Source of the DNA: Viridibacillus arenosi
GTDB lineage: Bacteria > Bacillota > Bacilli > Bacillales_A > Planococcaceae
DNA: 64,000 bases
Assembly: GCF_001955655.1 (NCBI RefSeq)
Contig: NZ_MSPW01000002.1
Coordinates: 186,001 to 250,000 of the forward strand
Reading direction: 5' to 3'
The position numbers and the translations under genes were made by a program. Shown here piece after piece: positions 25,123-33,388 of the stretch. The number at the start of each line of letters is the position of its first letter. Position 1 is the first letter of the stretch. Below the pieces are notes generated by a model. It did not search any database, was not told the origin of the DNA, and worked only from the letters and a program-made list of their open reading frames with translations.

Positions 25123-25635
25123 ATGATGAGAATTCTAGTAATGAGTGACACCCACAGTGACGCTGCCGTTATAGAACAAGTCGTTTCGAATGTTCAGGAT
25201 ATCGATGCCGTGTTCCATTGCGGCGATAGCGAACTATCTTTTAATGCTGATGAATTACGTAATATGTACAAAGTAAGAGGGAATTGCGATTACGATAAAC
25301 AATTTCCTGAAGACGTTATTGAAGAAATAGATGGGCAAAAAATATATATGACACACGGCCATTTATACAACGTCAAACTGACTCTATTACCACTTTCATA
25401 TCGTGCGGCAGAAGTAGGCGCTAACCTCGTGTTATTTGGCCACTCACACGTGCTAGGAGCAGAGTTAATAGACGATAAGTTGTTTGTTAACCCAGGAAGC
25501 CTTCGCATGCCTAGAGGGCGTAAAGAAAAGAGCTATGCAATCATCGATTTTGACGGTACACAGTGGCAAGTCACATTCAAAACAGAATCAAATGAAATCA
25601 TTACACAAGAGAATTTTTCTATATTAAAAAAATAA
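25123..25635 (+). CDS. ysnB: YfcE/MJ0936-type metallophosphoesterase
   Basis: A 170-residue calcineurin-like phosphoesterase with all metal ligands: MSDTHSD (D9, H11), HCGDSE, VRGNCD, THGH and FGHSH. The small single-domain type cleaves phosphodiesters in vitro; its natural substrate is unknown. It is the last gene of the rph-rdgB operon. Confidence 0.85.
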   Translation: MMRILVMSDTHSDAAVIEQVVSNVQDIDAVFHCGDSELSFNADELRNMYKVRGNCDYDKQFPEDVIEEIDGQKIYMTHGHLYNVKLTLLPLSYRAAEVGANLVLFGHSHVLGAELIDDKLFVNPGSLRMPRGRKEKSYAIIDFDGTQWQVTFKTESNEIITQENFSILKK

Positions 25636-25706
25636 TGTTGACACTTTCAAATATCTGATATATACTAAGTATTGTCTTTCCCGTTGGAACGCGGGATTGC
25701 ACATTT

Positions 25707-25780
25707 GTCTCAGTAGCTCAGCTGGATAGAGCAGCGCCCTTCTAAGGCGTCGGTCGGGGGTTCGAATCCCTCCTGGGACG
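25707..25780 (+). tRNA. tRNA-Arg (anticodon UCU)
   Basis: The 74-base cloverleaf has acceptor arm GTCTCAG/CTGGGAC, D arm with AGCTCAGCTGGATAGAGC, anticodon stem GCGCC/GGCGT with loop CTTCTAA (anticodon TCT), and T arm with GGTTCGAATCC. The discriminator base is G and CCA is not encoded. It reads AGA and AGG. Confidence 0.96.
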
Positions 25781-25785
25781 TAATA

Positions 25786-25873
25786 ATATACACTCTGTAC
25801 GTTCGTATAACAGTGTATATAAACATTAGGGATCAGGTCAGGGCTTCGGTCATTGAATCTGAATCCCTTTTTT
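25786..25873 (+). terminator. Hairpins downstream of the tRNA, the second an intrinsic terminator
   Basis: The first hairpin pairs ATATACACT (25786-25794) with AGTGTATAT (25812-25820) and has no T run. The second pairs AGGGAT-CAG (25828-25836) with CTG-AATCCCT (25859-25868), followed by six Ts. The second should end the tRNA transcript. The first may guide 3' processing. Confidence 0.7.
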
Positions 25874-26100
25874 GTTCCCACAATATTTTATGTATATGAA
25901 CTAGATTATCTTTCGATTTGAATAGGTTAGAAGTTTATATAAAGTCGTTAGACACGTCTTAAGGTTAGATTCAATTGAAAAGAGCCAAGCTCATTTTTTA
26001 TTATTTTCATTGCTGAATATAGGGTATACTTTTATAGTCCTATAATTTGCAGATAAAGTAGGAACTTAAAATTAATTGAAAGTTTTATTGGAGGTTTATT

Positions 26101-26370
26101 ATGAATTACATAATCAGTAACAAACAAGTATTTGAACAGGCGCAGCTACGTCCGGTTTCAGACGTTCCATTTAGTGAAGAAGAACTTCAAAACGGTATGA
26201 AGTTAGCTGTCTCTAAGGTTGATGAGACCCTCTCTTTGTATTTAGTAGATGTAGACGGGCAGAAGAAATTCGATGTCCGTTGGGATGATTCGTCCGAACT
26301 TTTCAACGGTTGGTATTCTGCTTGGGATAATTTCTCTTGGTGCCTTAATATAGTTAATGGTCAAAAATGA
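26101..26370 (+). CDS. Hypothetical protein, 89 residues
   Basis: An unrecognised cytosolic protein, mostly acidic, with a Trp-rich end (VRWDDSSELFNGWYSAWDNFSWCLNIV). No signal peptide, membrane segment or known motif is visible. TTGGAGGTTTATT stands before the ATG and a strong terminator follows, so it looks like a real single gene. A TATACT at about 26025 could be its -10. It lies just past the conserved block. Confidence 0.55.
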   Translation: MNYIISNKQVFEQAQLRPVSDVPFSEEELQNGMKLAVSKVDETLSLYLVDVDGQKKFDVRWDDSSELFNGWYSAWDNFSWCLNIVNGQK

Positions 26371-26409
26371 TCGGCTGTATGTTCATATTTACTACCTATA
26401 AATGATTAA

Positions 26410-26458
26410 GAAAGAGGTGAGGGATTACCAGTAATACAGTAATCCTTCGCCTCTTTTT
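26410..26458 (+). terminator. Strong intrinsic terminator
   Basis: An 18-base arm (AAAGAGGTGAGGGATTAC, 26411-26428) pairs with 26439-26456 with few mismatches, followed by Ts. Confidence 0.9.
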
Positions 26459-26485
26459 CTAACTTCTTCCCTCATCCGAAATTTT

Positions 26486-26722
26486 ATGAAAGATGAAGAC
26501 ATTATTCCAGGGCTCAACTATACACTGGACGAAAACGACAAGGTAAGTGCAATTATGACAGATGTTCAAACATATGTTGATGAAATGACTGCTGCTTTCA
26601 TTACAGGGAAACAAGACTTTGGCAAGTGGGATGACTATAAGAAAACGCTTGATAAGATGGGCTTACAATCGTATCTTGAGATTGCTCAAGGAACATACGA
26701 ACGTATGCAAAAACAAAAATAA
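26486..26722 (+). pseudogene. C-terminal fragment of an extracellular solute-binding protein
   Basis: The 78 residues (KVSAIMTDVQTYVDEM, then TAAFITGKQDFGKWDDYKKTL, then MGLQSYLEIAQGTYERM) match the end of LplA/YtcQ-type sugar-binding lipoproteins, which finish with this FITG...WDDY...MGL...IAQ pattern. There is no signal peptide, no lipobox, no ribosome site, and a terminator lies 28 bases upstream. It is most likely the stump of a lost ABC transporter gene that kept its own terminator. Confidence 0.7.
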
Positions 26723-26726
26723 GAGT

Positions 26727-26768
26727 AAAACTCATACTAAGGTTTCCTTCGTATGAGTTTTATTTTTT
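26727..26768 (+). terminator. Terminator left behind the solute-binding fragment
   Basis: AAAACTCATAC (26727-26737) pairs with GTATGAGTTTT (26751-26761), followed by ATTTTTT. Confidence 0.85.
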
Positions 26769-26915
26769 AGAAAAGGATGATTTATGGAGTCTAAAAAATA
26801 TGAATATTTACAATATAATAATATTTTGTTAACAATATCAATAAATTACGATGCTATACTCAAATAGCTATCTGAAAGGGTGGTAATAGTTTAATATACT
26901 GGAGGATGAAATTCA

Positions 26916-28331
26916 TTGCATAAAATCACAAAGCAAGTAATATCAACTGCCCTAGCATTATCTATTGTGGGTGGGGTTGGCGGTAATCTGTATTCTGCTG
27001 CAGAAGAATCAAATTCCACTACTGTTAGTAAGGTAACTGTCTCATTTAATGGTGATTCTAAAAGTTCGAAAGGATTTACTTGGTATACATCCCTAGCTTC
27101 AAAAAATAGTGATTTGCAAGTAGTTAAAAAAACAGGGAAGAAGTCAAACTTTAAAAAAGCTATGACATTTAAAGGAACAAAGAATATCTCTACTAATTCT
27201 AAGAAAGAATATGTACATAAAGCAAAAGCGACTGGTCTTAAGGCTGATACCGAATACTATTTCCGTGTCGGAGATGCTTCTAAGAATAGTTGGAGTGAAG
27301 TGGGAACATTCGAAACAGCGCCAAGTAAGGGTGCATTTACGTTTATTGACTTAGCTGATACGCAGGCCAAAACAGAACAGGAAGCCATTCTTTCTGCAGA
27401 AACAATTTCAAAAGCCATGGATAAGGTTCCAAATGCAGAGTTCATTGTTCACAATGGAGACTTACTTGACGACGGCGTAAAAGAGGAACAGTGGGATTGG
27501 CTATTAGGACACTCGCAGAAAAGCCTGTTAAATACGACATTGGTTCCATCAGCAGGAAATCATGAAGATGAAAATTATGCTTTTATTGACCACTTTAATC
27601 TTGATACACCTAAAAAATCAGCAACTAAAACAGGTGCTTATTATTCATATGATTATAGTAACGCTCACTTTGTTGTACTGAATAGCAATGAAAACTCTGC
27701 AAAATACGCAAACTTTTCAGAAAAACAAGTGGAATGGTTGAAAAAAGATGTGAAAGCAGCAAAAGCAAAAGGTGCTAAATGGATTATTGTTAATATTCAC
27801 AAAGGGCCGTACACAACTTCCAACCATGCAACTGATGATGATATTATGGGTCCAAATGGTGTAAGAAATCAGATTGCACCACTTATGGCTAAACTTGATA
27901 TCGACTTTGTTCTTCAAGGCCATGATCATATTTATGCACGAACAAAACCGATCAATAGTAAAGGGACAGTTTCAAAAATCCAAAAAATTAGTGAAACTAA
28001 AAAGGGACAGAAAATTGAGTATGCTGTAAATCCAGATGGTTCAATTTATTTAATTCCTGCAACTGCTGGACCAAAAGTATATTACAAAAATCAAGATCCA
28101 GTGCTTGGAAATGCATTTTATAAACTGTTTGAAGTAGCAGATGAGAATCATGCAGCAATCTACGGCCCAGATCCAGACAACAATGATCGTCCAGCCCGCA
28201 GCCAAATTCAAAACTTCGTCGGTGTCACTATTGATAAAAATAAGCTGACTGCCGTAAGTTATGAAATCGATCAAAATAAGAATAACGCTAAACCTTATAT
28301 TATTGATCAATTTGGTATTATTAAGAAATAA
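26916..28331 (+). CDS. Secreted purple-acid-phosphatase-like metallophosphoesterase
   Basis: A 471-residue exported protein. A signal peptide (STALALSIVGGVGGNLYSA, about 10-28) is followed by an Fn3-like N-terminal domain (about 40-135, ending LKADTEYYFRVGD...FETAP). The metallophosphoesterase domain shows DLADTQ, HNGDLLDDG, AGNHEDE, IVNIHKGPY and LQGHDHIYART, a full set of metal ligands. This domain pair is the purple acid phosphatase layout, so extracellular phosphate release is likely. The start is TTG 26916 after GGAGGATG. I saw no convincing pair of PhoP boxes upstream. Confidence 0.83.
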   Translation: MHKITKQVISTALALSIVGGVGGNLYSAAEESNSTTVSKVTVSFNGDSKSSKGFTWYTSLASKNSDLQVVKKTGKKSNFKKAMTFKGTKNISTNSKKEYVHKAKATGLKADTEYYFRVGDASKNSWSEVGTFETAPSKGAFTFIDLADTQAKTEQEAILSAETISKAMDKVPNAEFIVHNGDLLDDGVKEEQWDWLLGHSQKSLLNTTLVPSAGNHEDENYAFIDHFNLDTPKKSATKTGAYYSYDYSNAHFVVLNSNENSAKYANFSEKQVEWLKKDVKAAKAKGAKWIIVNIHKGPYTTSNHATDDDIMGPNGVRNQIAPLMAKLDIDFVLQGHDHIYARTKPINSKGTVSKIQKISETKKGQKIEYAVNPDGSIYLIPATAGPKVYYKNQDPVLGNAFYKLFEVADENHAAIYGPDPDNNDRPARSQIQNFVGVTIDKNKLTAVSYEIDQNKNNAKPYIIDQFGIIKK

Positions 28332-28815
28332 TAGCGATTTAGGAAACAATGAAAAAATGGTTTTGGTGAGGGGGAATATTGAGTTAAATATACTTATGCG
28401 ACCTTTACTAATACGCGAATAATTATCAACCATATACAACCGTGGAGGATTTAGTGAAGTCCAACTTATACAAAATTAGGGAGATCTCCAAGGTCTCCCT
28501 TTTTCATTGTTCACCATCAGTATGTTTGAAAGCTACCCCCTTTTAGGACAAGAAGAACTAACAATAATGAGCCATCAACCGGTCTCAGTAGAACGTAAGG
28601 TCACGATTTCCAAGCAGTGAAAATTTACTTAAGACGATTTTGTTTATGTGTTTAGTTAATCCTTGTTGCTCTAAAACACACATATTTTCAATCTTTCGGT
28701 GACGAAAAATATGTTTAATTTGTAATAAAGTCGTTTAAAGATAAATAAAAAGAGCTCAATGTTCAAATTAATGTTACAGTTAGAAAGAATAATTTAAAAG
28801 TGAGTAGGCGAAAAC
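28332..28815 (+). other. Intergenic stretch with one terminator
   Basis: 484 bases without a credible gene. A terminator pairs AGGGAGA (28478-28484) with TCTCCCT (28494-28500), followed by Ts. It lies about 150 bases after the phosphatase stop, so the phosphatase mRNA would carry a long 3' tail. The rest is AT-rich and featureless apart from a possible promoter for the next gene. Confidence 0.6.
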
Positions 28816-29193
28816 ATGATAGAAGTAAAAACATCTCCATTAAGTGACGGAGAATTCAATAGAGGGGTATTTGCTACATGCGATATCCAAAAAGGAGAGC
28901 TATTACATGAGGCACCTGTAATTTCTTATCCAAACGAACAACATCAATACATTGAGCAAACTATACTCGCTGATTACGCTTTTGAGTATGGAATTGGCCA
29001 ATCAGCTATCCTTCTTGGTTATGGAATGTTATTTAATCATTCTTATGAACCTAATGCGATGTATGAGATTAATTTTAAAAATCACACATTTGATTTCTTT
29101 GCTTATACAGACATAAAAGCAGGAGATGAAATTCTTATTAATTATAATGGCGACGTTGATGACAAAGATCAGCTGTGGTTTAATGAGGAATAA
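28816..29193 (+). CDS. SET-domain protein
   Basis: A 125-residue protein that is essentially one SET domain. RGVFATCDIQKGELLHEAPVI opens it, LFNHSYEPNA (NHS at 74-76) is the cofactor and pseudoknot motif, and KAGDEILINYNGD (NY at 109-110) closes it. The family consists of protein-lysine methyltransferases using S-adenosylmethionine. Bacterial stand-alone SET proteins are widespread, but their targets are poorly known. The ribosome site is weak. It is flanked by terminators, so a single-gene unit. Confidence 0.8.
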   Translation: MIEVKTSPLSDGEFNRGVFATCDIQKGELLHEAPVISYPNEQHQYIEQTILADYAFEYGIGQSAILLGYGMLFNHSYEPNAMYEINFKNHTFDFFAYTDIKAGDEILINYNGDVDDKDQLWFNEE

Positions 29194-29248
29194 AAGGATG
29201 TATTGACGATTTCTTAGGGAATTTAGACTTGAAGAAAACCAATTTTTT

Positions 29249-29300
29249 AAAACACAATAACCATCTATCAAAGTAACTGATAGATGGTTATTGTGTTTTT
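29249..29300 (+). terminator. Strong terminator after the SET gene
   Basis: A 22-base perfect arm (29249-29270) pairs with 29278-29298 around a short loop and ends in Ts. The symmetry allows use from both strands. Confidence 0.85.
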
Positions 29301-29442
29301 AGGAACAAAATGAACCACTTTAATGAATATCTTCAAACTAACTGCCAGTTAACTTAAGTACATATCTTTACAAACGCTCATTATTTACTTGTTTTTATAT
29401 AAAAACTGTTTTTTCTGTATTGTTTGGAAAATTGAGTAGTTT

Positions 29443-29577
29443 ATGACAGGGAAAGAGGAGGTAAAACATGCTGTTATCAAGGGGCGACTTGATGCGAGAT
29501 TATCTTCAGAAATTAACTTATTAACTAAGAACATACTGTTGATAATTGATAAGTTTTCTTTTGCACTAGACAAATAG
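29443..29577 (+). CDS. Possible small ORF, 44 residues
   Basis: ATG 29443 opens MTGKEEVKHAVIKGRLDA, then RLSSEINLLTKNILLIIDKF, ending SFALDK and TAG. It reads as a charged helix plus a hydrophobic one. The ribosome site is poor. An AGGAGG inside it (29457-29462) precedes an ATG in another frame that stops after 18 codons. It may be a remnant of a larger gene or chance. It is the only coding-like content of 29301-29566. Confidence 0.25.
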   Translation: MTGKEEVKHAVIKGRLDARLSSEINLLTKNILLIIDKFSFALDK

Positions 29578-29595
29578 GAATTTTTATTGTATAAT
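29567..29595 (+). promoter_or_regulatory. Promoter of the cold-shock gene leader
   Basis: TAGACA (29567-29572), 17 bases, TATAAT (29590-29595). Expected start near 29602, giving a leader of about 140 bases before the csp ATG. Confidence 0.7.
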
Positions 29596-29628
29596 AAATG
29601 TAATAAGATCGATTGCAAGAATAAAACT

Positions 29629-29698
29629 AATTCACATATTACAAAGAGTAATCGTGTTTTGTTTGATACTTTTTGTAATATGTGAATTTTTTCTTTTT
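29629..29698 (+). promoter_or_regulatory. Terminator-like hairpin in the cold-shock leader
   Basis: A perfect 17-base stem (29629-29645 with 29672-29688) with a 26-base loop is followed by a T-rich run (29687-29698). It starts about 27 bases into the predicted transcript and ends 45 bases before the csp start codon. It could be an attenuator or temperature switch of the csp mRNA, or the end of a short RNA of about 95 bases. Confidence 0.65.
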
Positions 29699-29743
29699 CA
29701 AGAAATATGATATTATTTAATACAATTAATGGAGGTCATTTAA

Positions 29744-29947
29744 ATGACACAACAAGGTACAGTAAAATGGTTTAATGCAGAAAAAGGTTTTGGTTTCATC
29801 GAAGTAGAAGGCGGAAACGACGTATTCGCTCACTTCTCAGCTATCCAAGGTGAAGGTTTCAAATCACTTGACGAAGGTCAAAAAGTTGAATTTTCAGTAG
29901 AAGATGGCCAACGTGGACCACAAGCTACAAACATCGTAAAACTTTAA
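29744..29947 (+). CDS. Cold-shock protein (CspA/CspB family)
   Basis: A 67-residue single OB-fold RNA/ssDNA-binding protein. RNP1 (KGFGFIEV, 16-23) and RNP2 (VFAHFS, near 29-34) are intact, and the protein ends [10 protein letters not shown]. It acts as an RNA chaperone. TGGAGGT precedes the ATG. The unusual hairpin leader suggests post-initiation control. Confidence 0.95.
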   Translation: MTQQGTVKWFNAEKGFGFIEVEGGNDVFAHFSAIQGEGFKSLDEGQKVEFSVEDGQRGPQATNIVKL

Positions 29948-29965
29948 TTTTAATGATGTAAACAA

Positions 29966-30002
29966 AAAAAAGAGGCTTCCTTTCATTAGGAAGCCTCTTT
30001 TT
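29966..30002 (+). terminator. Intrinsic terminator after the cold-shock gene
   Basis: AAAAAGAGGCTTCCT pairs with AGGAAGCCTCTTTTT around TTCATT. The symmetric A/T flanks suit both strands, so it may also serve the FNT gene facing it. Confidence 0.9.
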
Positions 30003-30122
30003 ATGTGTGAAGTTTATAATAATGTAATGTAGATACTGCTATTGATAGGCCCTTCTACGATATAGCCGTAGGTGTGATCATATAGATATAGTTGCTTTTA
30101 ATTTTATTATAATTATATTTAT

Positions 30123-30952
30123 TTATTTTTTGTTCATATAAGAGTAATCCTCATCATCTTCTTGGAATTCATCTTCATCGTCCGAATTAGGTCCTCCCAA
30201 GTAATAATACAATAGAGCCATGAAGGCTGTTCCACCTACCATATTCCCTAGTGTTACAGGAATGAGGTTATGAAGAGCTTTGCCAATTGAAATTGAATCA
30301 GGATGATCTAATACTAGAGCTATCGAGAATGTACTCATATTCGCGATAGAATGTTCATATCCCGAAATGAAGAAGCCGAATACTAAAAAGATCATTGTAA
30401 ATAGCTTAGGACCATCGCCTTTTAATGCCATCGGTACGTAGAAAGCTAAACAAACAAGCCAGTTACAAAGAATAGCACGGAAGAAAAGTTCTGACGCTGG
30501 TGTATTCATTTTTCCTTCAACTACACTCATTAAGAATCCATTCACTTCATGTGAAGCGAATAAACTGTTAAGGAGATTAAACCAGCGAAAAAAAAAGCAC
30601 CAATTATATTGCCGCTATATGAAGAAATCCACATTTGAATGACTCTCTTCCATGACATATTGCCACGAAGAACAGTGTAAGTAAAATAAAATGTATTTCC
30701 CGTAAATAAATCACCACCAGCATAAGCAATTAGAACAATTGCTATACCGAATGTTAAAGCAGCAATTGGATAAGCTACCGGAGAATGTTCAGCATAGAAT
30801 AAGTTCCCTGTTTTAAATGCGACGATTACACCGAATCCGATAAATGCACTTGCAAGCATGGCCCGTAACAGATATTTTATAATGCTTTGATCAAATACTT
30901 TTTGTTTTTTGAGTGCCAATTTCTCAACATTACGTAGAGCTGTATTTTCCAT
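30123..30952 (-). pseudogene. Formate/nitrite transporter (FNT) family gene, split by a frameshift
   Basis: Two minus-strand frames overlap by 4 bases: 30952-30542 (136 residues, FNT N-terminal half, AYAGGDLFTGNTFYFTYTVL) and 30545-30123 (C-terminal half, FFRAILCNWLVCLAFYVPMA and ANMSTFSIALV). Joined, they give about 277 residues and six membrane segments, the normal size for one FNT protomer. The first half ends HMK-stop where the second resumes with VNGFLMSVVEGKM. Loss of one base in a short A run near 30545-30550 would explain it, giving HMKVNGF. A run of nine As (+ strand 30589-30597) is the other candidate site. The acidic C-terminal tail is unusual. AGGAGGA precedes the start. It may be inactive, phase variable, or a sequencing error. 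Confidence 0.8.
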
Positions 30953-31110
30953 AATTCCTCCTATTAGCTTGTGTTACTGATCTCAACATGTAACACATTG
31001 ATATAATATCGTTAAGCTAAGATTACAAAAGTAGAAACTTCCATTTGTATTCATGAATTTGAAGAAAAGGGCCGATTGGATTCGGCAAAAGCCATAAAAA
31101 ACTACAACAA

Positions 31111-31156
31111 AAAAGAAAAGGGTTTCGGAATGATGACATGCCGAAACCCTTTTCTC
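31111..31156 (-). terminator. Terminator-like hairpin oriented to the minus strand
   Basis: GAAAAGGGTTTCGG (31115-31128) pairs with CCGAAACCCTTTTC (31141-31154). The long T run is on the minus strand (from the A run at 31107-31114), so it should end a leftward transcript coming from 31180 or beyond. Confidence 0.7.
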
Positions 31157-31179
31157 TACAACATGAAACAGCTTTTCAA

Positions 31180-31296
31180 TTATGATAAGCCGTTTTCTCT
31201 GTTGGTATTCGTTCCTAAACGATTCGGCAAGATCAAATGTAATATAACCATACAAATGGGATGCGCTGGTGAATCTTCAGGCGTATATTTTAATAT
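31180..31296 (-). pseudogene. Possible 5'-truncated gene remnant
   Basis: On the minus strand an open frame without a start reads KYTPEDSPAHPICMVILH, then LILPNRLGTNTNRENGLS, and stops at 31180. That is about 25 bases before the minus-strand terminator, as expected at the end of a gene. Upstream the frame is closed by TAA and the sequence becomes very AT-rich. I cannot assign a family. Confidence 0.3.
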
Positions 31297-32009
31297 ATTA
31301 AAACTGCTAAAATCAATAAGATATTTTTGGGAATTGATATTTTTTTGTTATGTATAGCTATGTTATATCACTATTATATTGCGACTATGCATGATAGAAA
31401 GTAAGTCTATCTAATGAAGAGTTAGCTCTCAAAAAACACTTCGAATTTAAAAAATATTATGAATGAATGAGTGATTTTATTATGAAGCAGTTGAATTTAA
31501 TTTATGAAGTTTTTAATAGTCGTTAAAATAATACCAATTGAAAAATGCCAATACTTATAATTAATTTTTCTGGAAGTTAATATACAGGTTTTAAGGATAT
31601 AAATTTTCATTTTTTATGCAGGAAAATTATGATGAGGAAGAAGTGTGGTATTATTCACCTCATATTTTTTGCAACCAATTTCTAGTAAGAAAAAAATGAT
31701 GATACGTTTAAATATTATATTAAAATAATTTAAACTTTACTTTAAACGTTAATAATTAACATAAAATCAATGGGAAATTACAATATTAGGTATATATAAA
31801 GCAAATATTCCAAAAATAAATTTAAATTTGGTGAATATTTATTTTCTAAGTATAATGTTATAATGCTGAAGGAGATACTTTACATATCAGATTTATTTTG
31901 ATAGTATTCGTAGTGGAAAATTTGAAAAGAATGACTTAAATTGATTTATTTCATTTAGATTTAGTTCTTATTTTAACTAAAAAAATTTCAAATATGTAGG
32001 AGGATAAAT
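31297..32009 (+). other. AT-rich intergenic stretch with the nupC promoter
   Basis: About 700 bases of very AT-rich DNA with no credible gene. A promoter TTGGTG (31828-31833), 17 bases, TATAAT (31851-31856) would give nupC a leader of about 150 bases. A second TATAAT lies at 31859-31864. A weak hairpin ATGAGG/CCTCAT with Ts lies near 31632-31671. No purine riboswitch features are visible in the leader. Confidence 0.5.
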
Positions 32010-33203
32010 ATGAACTTTGTTTTTTTAGTTACAGGTTTGCTGTTCGTATTTGTATTGGGTTATATATTCAGTTATAACCGTAAAAATATACGGATACGTC
32101 CAATTGCTATGATGTTAATAGCGCAGTTAGTGCTAAGTTTCTTTATTCTTAACACAACTATTGGTTTGAGCATCATTAGTGCTATATCAAAACTATTTGA
32201 TACATTAATGGGCTATGGTGTTGAAGGTGTAAACTTTGTATTTGGCGGAATGGAAAATGAGCCAGGAGCTGTATTTTTCTTAAACGTACTGCTACCAATT
32301 GTTTTCATCTCTGTCCTTATTGGAATATTAAATTTCATTAAGGTACTCCCGTTCTTTATCAAATATGTAGGTATGGGTATGAGTAAACTAAATGGTATGG
32401 GTAAATTAGAAAACTATGTAGCTGTATCATCTGCTTTGTTTGGACAATCAGAGGTATTTTTAACTACAAAAGAGCAACTAAATAAGATTTCTAAACGACG
32501 TTTATATACGTTGTGTACTTCTGCGATGAGTGCTGTAAGCGTTTCCGTAATTGGCGCATACATGACAATGTTAGAACCTAAATACGTTGTTGTAGGGATT
32601 ATCATCAATATTTTCTCAGCATTGATTGTAGCAAATTTATTGAATCCATATGAGTTAAAACCAGAAGAAGATTATACAGTAATCAACGATGAAGCTCATC
32701 ATAAAGAAAAAGAATCTTTCTTCCAAATGATTAGTGAAGCCATCATGGATGGTTTTAAAGTAGCGGTTATTGTAGGCGCTATGTTGATTGGATTTATTGC
32801 TTTAATGGCAATGATTAATAATCTATTTGAAATAATATTCCAAATTTCATTCCAAGAAATCCTTGGGTATGTGTTTGCTCCAATTGCTTTCATCATGGGT
32901 GTTCCTTGGTCTGAAGCTGTTGCAGCAGGTGGTATTATGGCGACAAAACTTGTAACAAACGAGTTCGTAGCGATTCTAAGTTTCCAAGACATTGCTGCAG
33001 GTCTTTCAGCTAAAACAGAAGCGATAGTTTCTGTATTCTTAATAAGTTTCGCAAACTTCAGTTCAATCGGAATTATTACAGGTGCCGTTAAAGCCCTAAA
33101 TGATAAACGAGGATCAGAAGTTGCATCATTTGGTTTGAAATTACTCTTCGGATCAACGCTTGCATCTATCCTATCAGCTACATTAGTTGGTTTATTTATG
33201 TAA
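32010..33203 (+). CDS. nupC: Concentrative nucleoside transporter NupC
   Basis: A 397-residue CNT-family cation/nucleoside symporter in the plasma membrane, normal length. The N-terminal three helices are followed by GVNFVFGGMENEPG, FGQSEVFLTTK (substrate motif of helical hairpin 1), TLCTSAMSAVSVSVIGAYMTML and the C-terminal VSVFLISFANFSSIGIITGAVKAL. All core CNT motifs are present. TAGGAGGA precedes the ATG. Flanking terminators make it a single-gene unit. Confidence 0.93.
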   Translation: MNFVFLVTGLLFVFVLGYIFSYNRKNIRIRPIAMMLIAQLVLSFFILNTTIGLSIISAISKLFDTLMGYGVEGVNFVFGGMENEPGAVFFLNVLLPIVFISVLIGILNFIKVLPFFIKYVGMGMSKLNGMGKLENYVAVSSALFGQSEVFLTTKEQLNKISKRRLYTLCTSAMSAVSVSVIGAYMTMLEPKYVVVGIIINIFSALIVANLLNPYELKPEEDYTVINDEAHHKEKESFFQMISEAIMDGFKVAVIVGAMLIGFIALMAMINNLFEIIFQISFQEILGYVFAPIAFIMGVPWSEAVAAGGIMATKLVTNEFVAILSFQDIAAGLSAKTEAIVSVFLISFANFSSIGIITGAVKALNDKRGSEVASFGLKLLFGSTLASILSATLVGLFM

Positions 33204-33264
33204 TTAGCTTTGAAAATTACTGTTGCGAATTTGCATCTATTTTAATGACAGGTTCGCACATATT

Positions 33265-33301
33265 AAAAGTCCATCCAGAGTTTTCTGGTTGGACTTTTTT
33301 G
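33265..33301 (+). terminator. Intrinsic terminator after nupC
   Basis: AAAAGTCCATCCAG (33265-33278) pairs with CTGGTTGGACTTTT (33285-33298), followed by Ts. Confidence 0.9.
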
Positions 33302-33388
33302 TTTTGAATAATAATGAAAGTCTCCAAGTTATACCAACTGGTGTGTTTTATATATAATGGAGATAATACTCAAAAAGGGGGACTGAAA

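Noticed and set aside
26820-26860. A TTAACA upstream of the phosphatase gene as a PhoP box
   Set aside because: Only one repeat unit is visible; PhoP needs properly spaced direct repeats.
28454-28546. 30-codon ORF with GGAGG just before GTG
   Set aside because: It spans the terminator at 28478-28500, so the match is probably chance.
29470-29526. 18-codon ORF after AGGAGGT
   Set aside because: Too short, and the overlapping 44-codon frame reads more like protein.
31076-31357. 93-codon plus-strand frame
   Set aside because: It runs through a strong hairpin and lies opposite a more protein-like minus-strand frame; no ribosome site.
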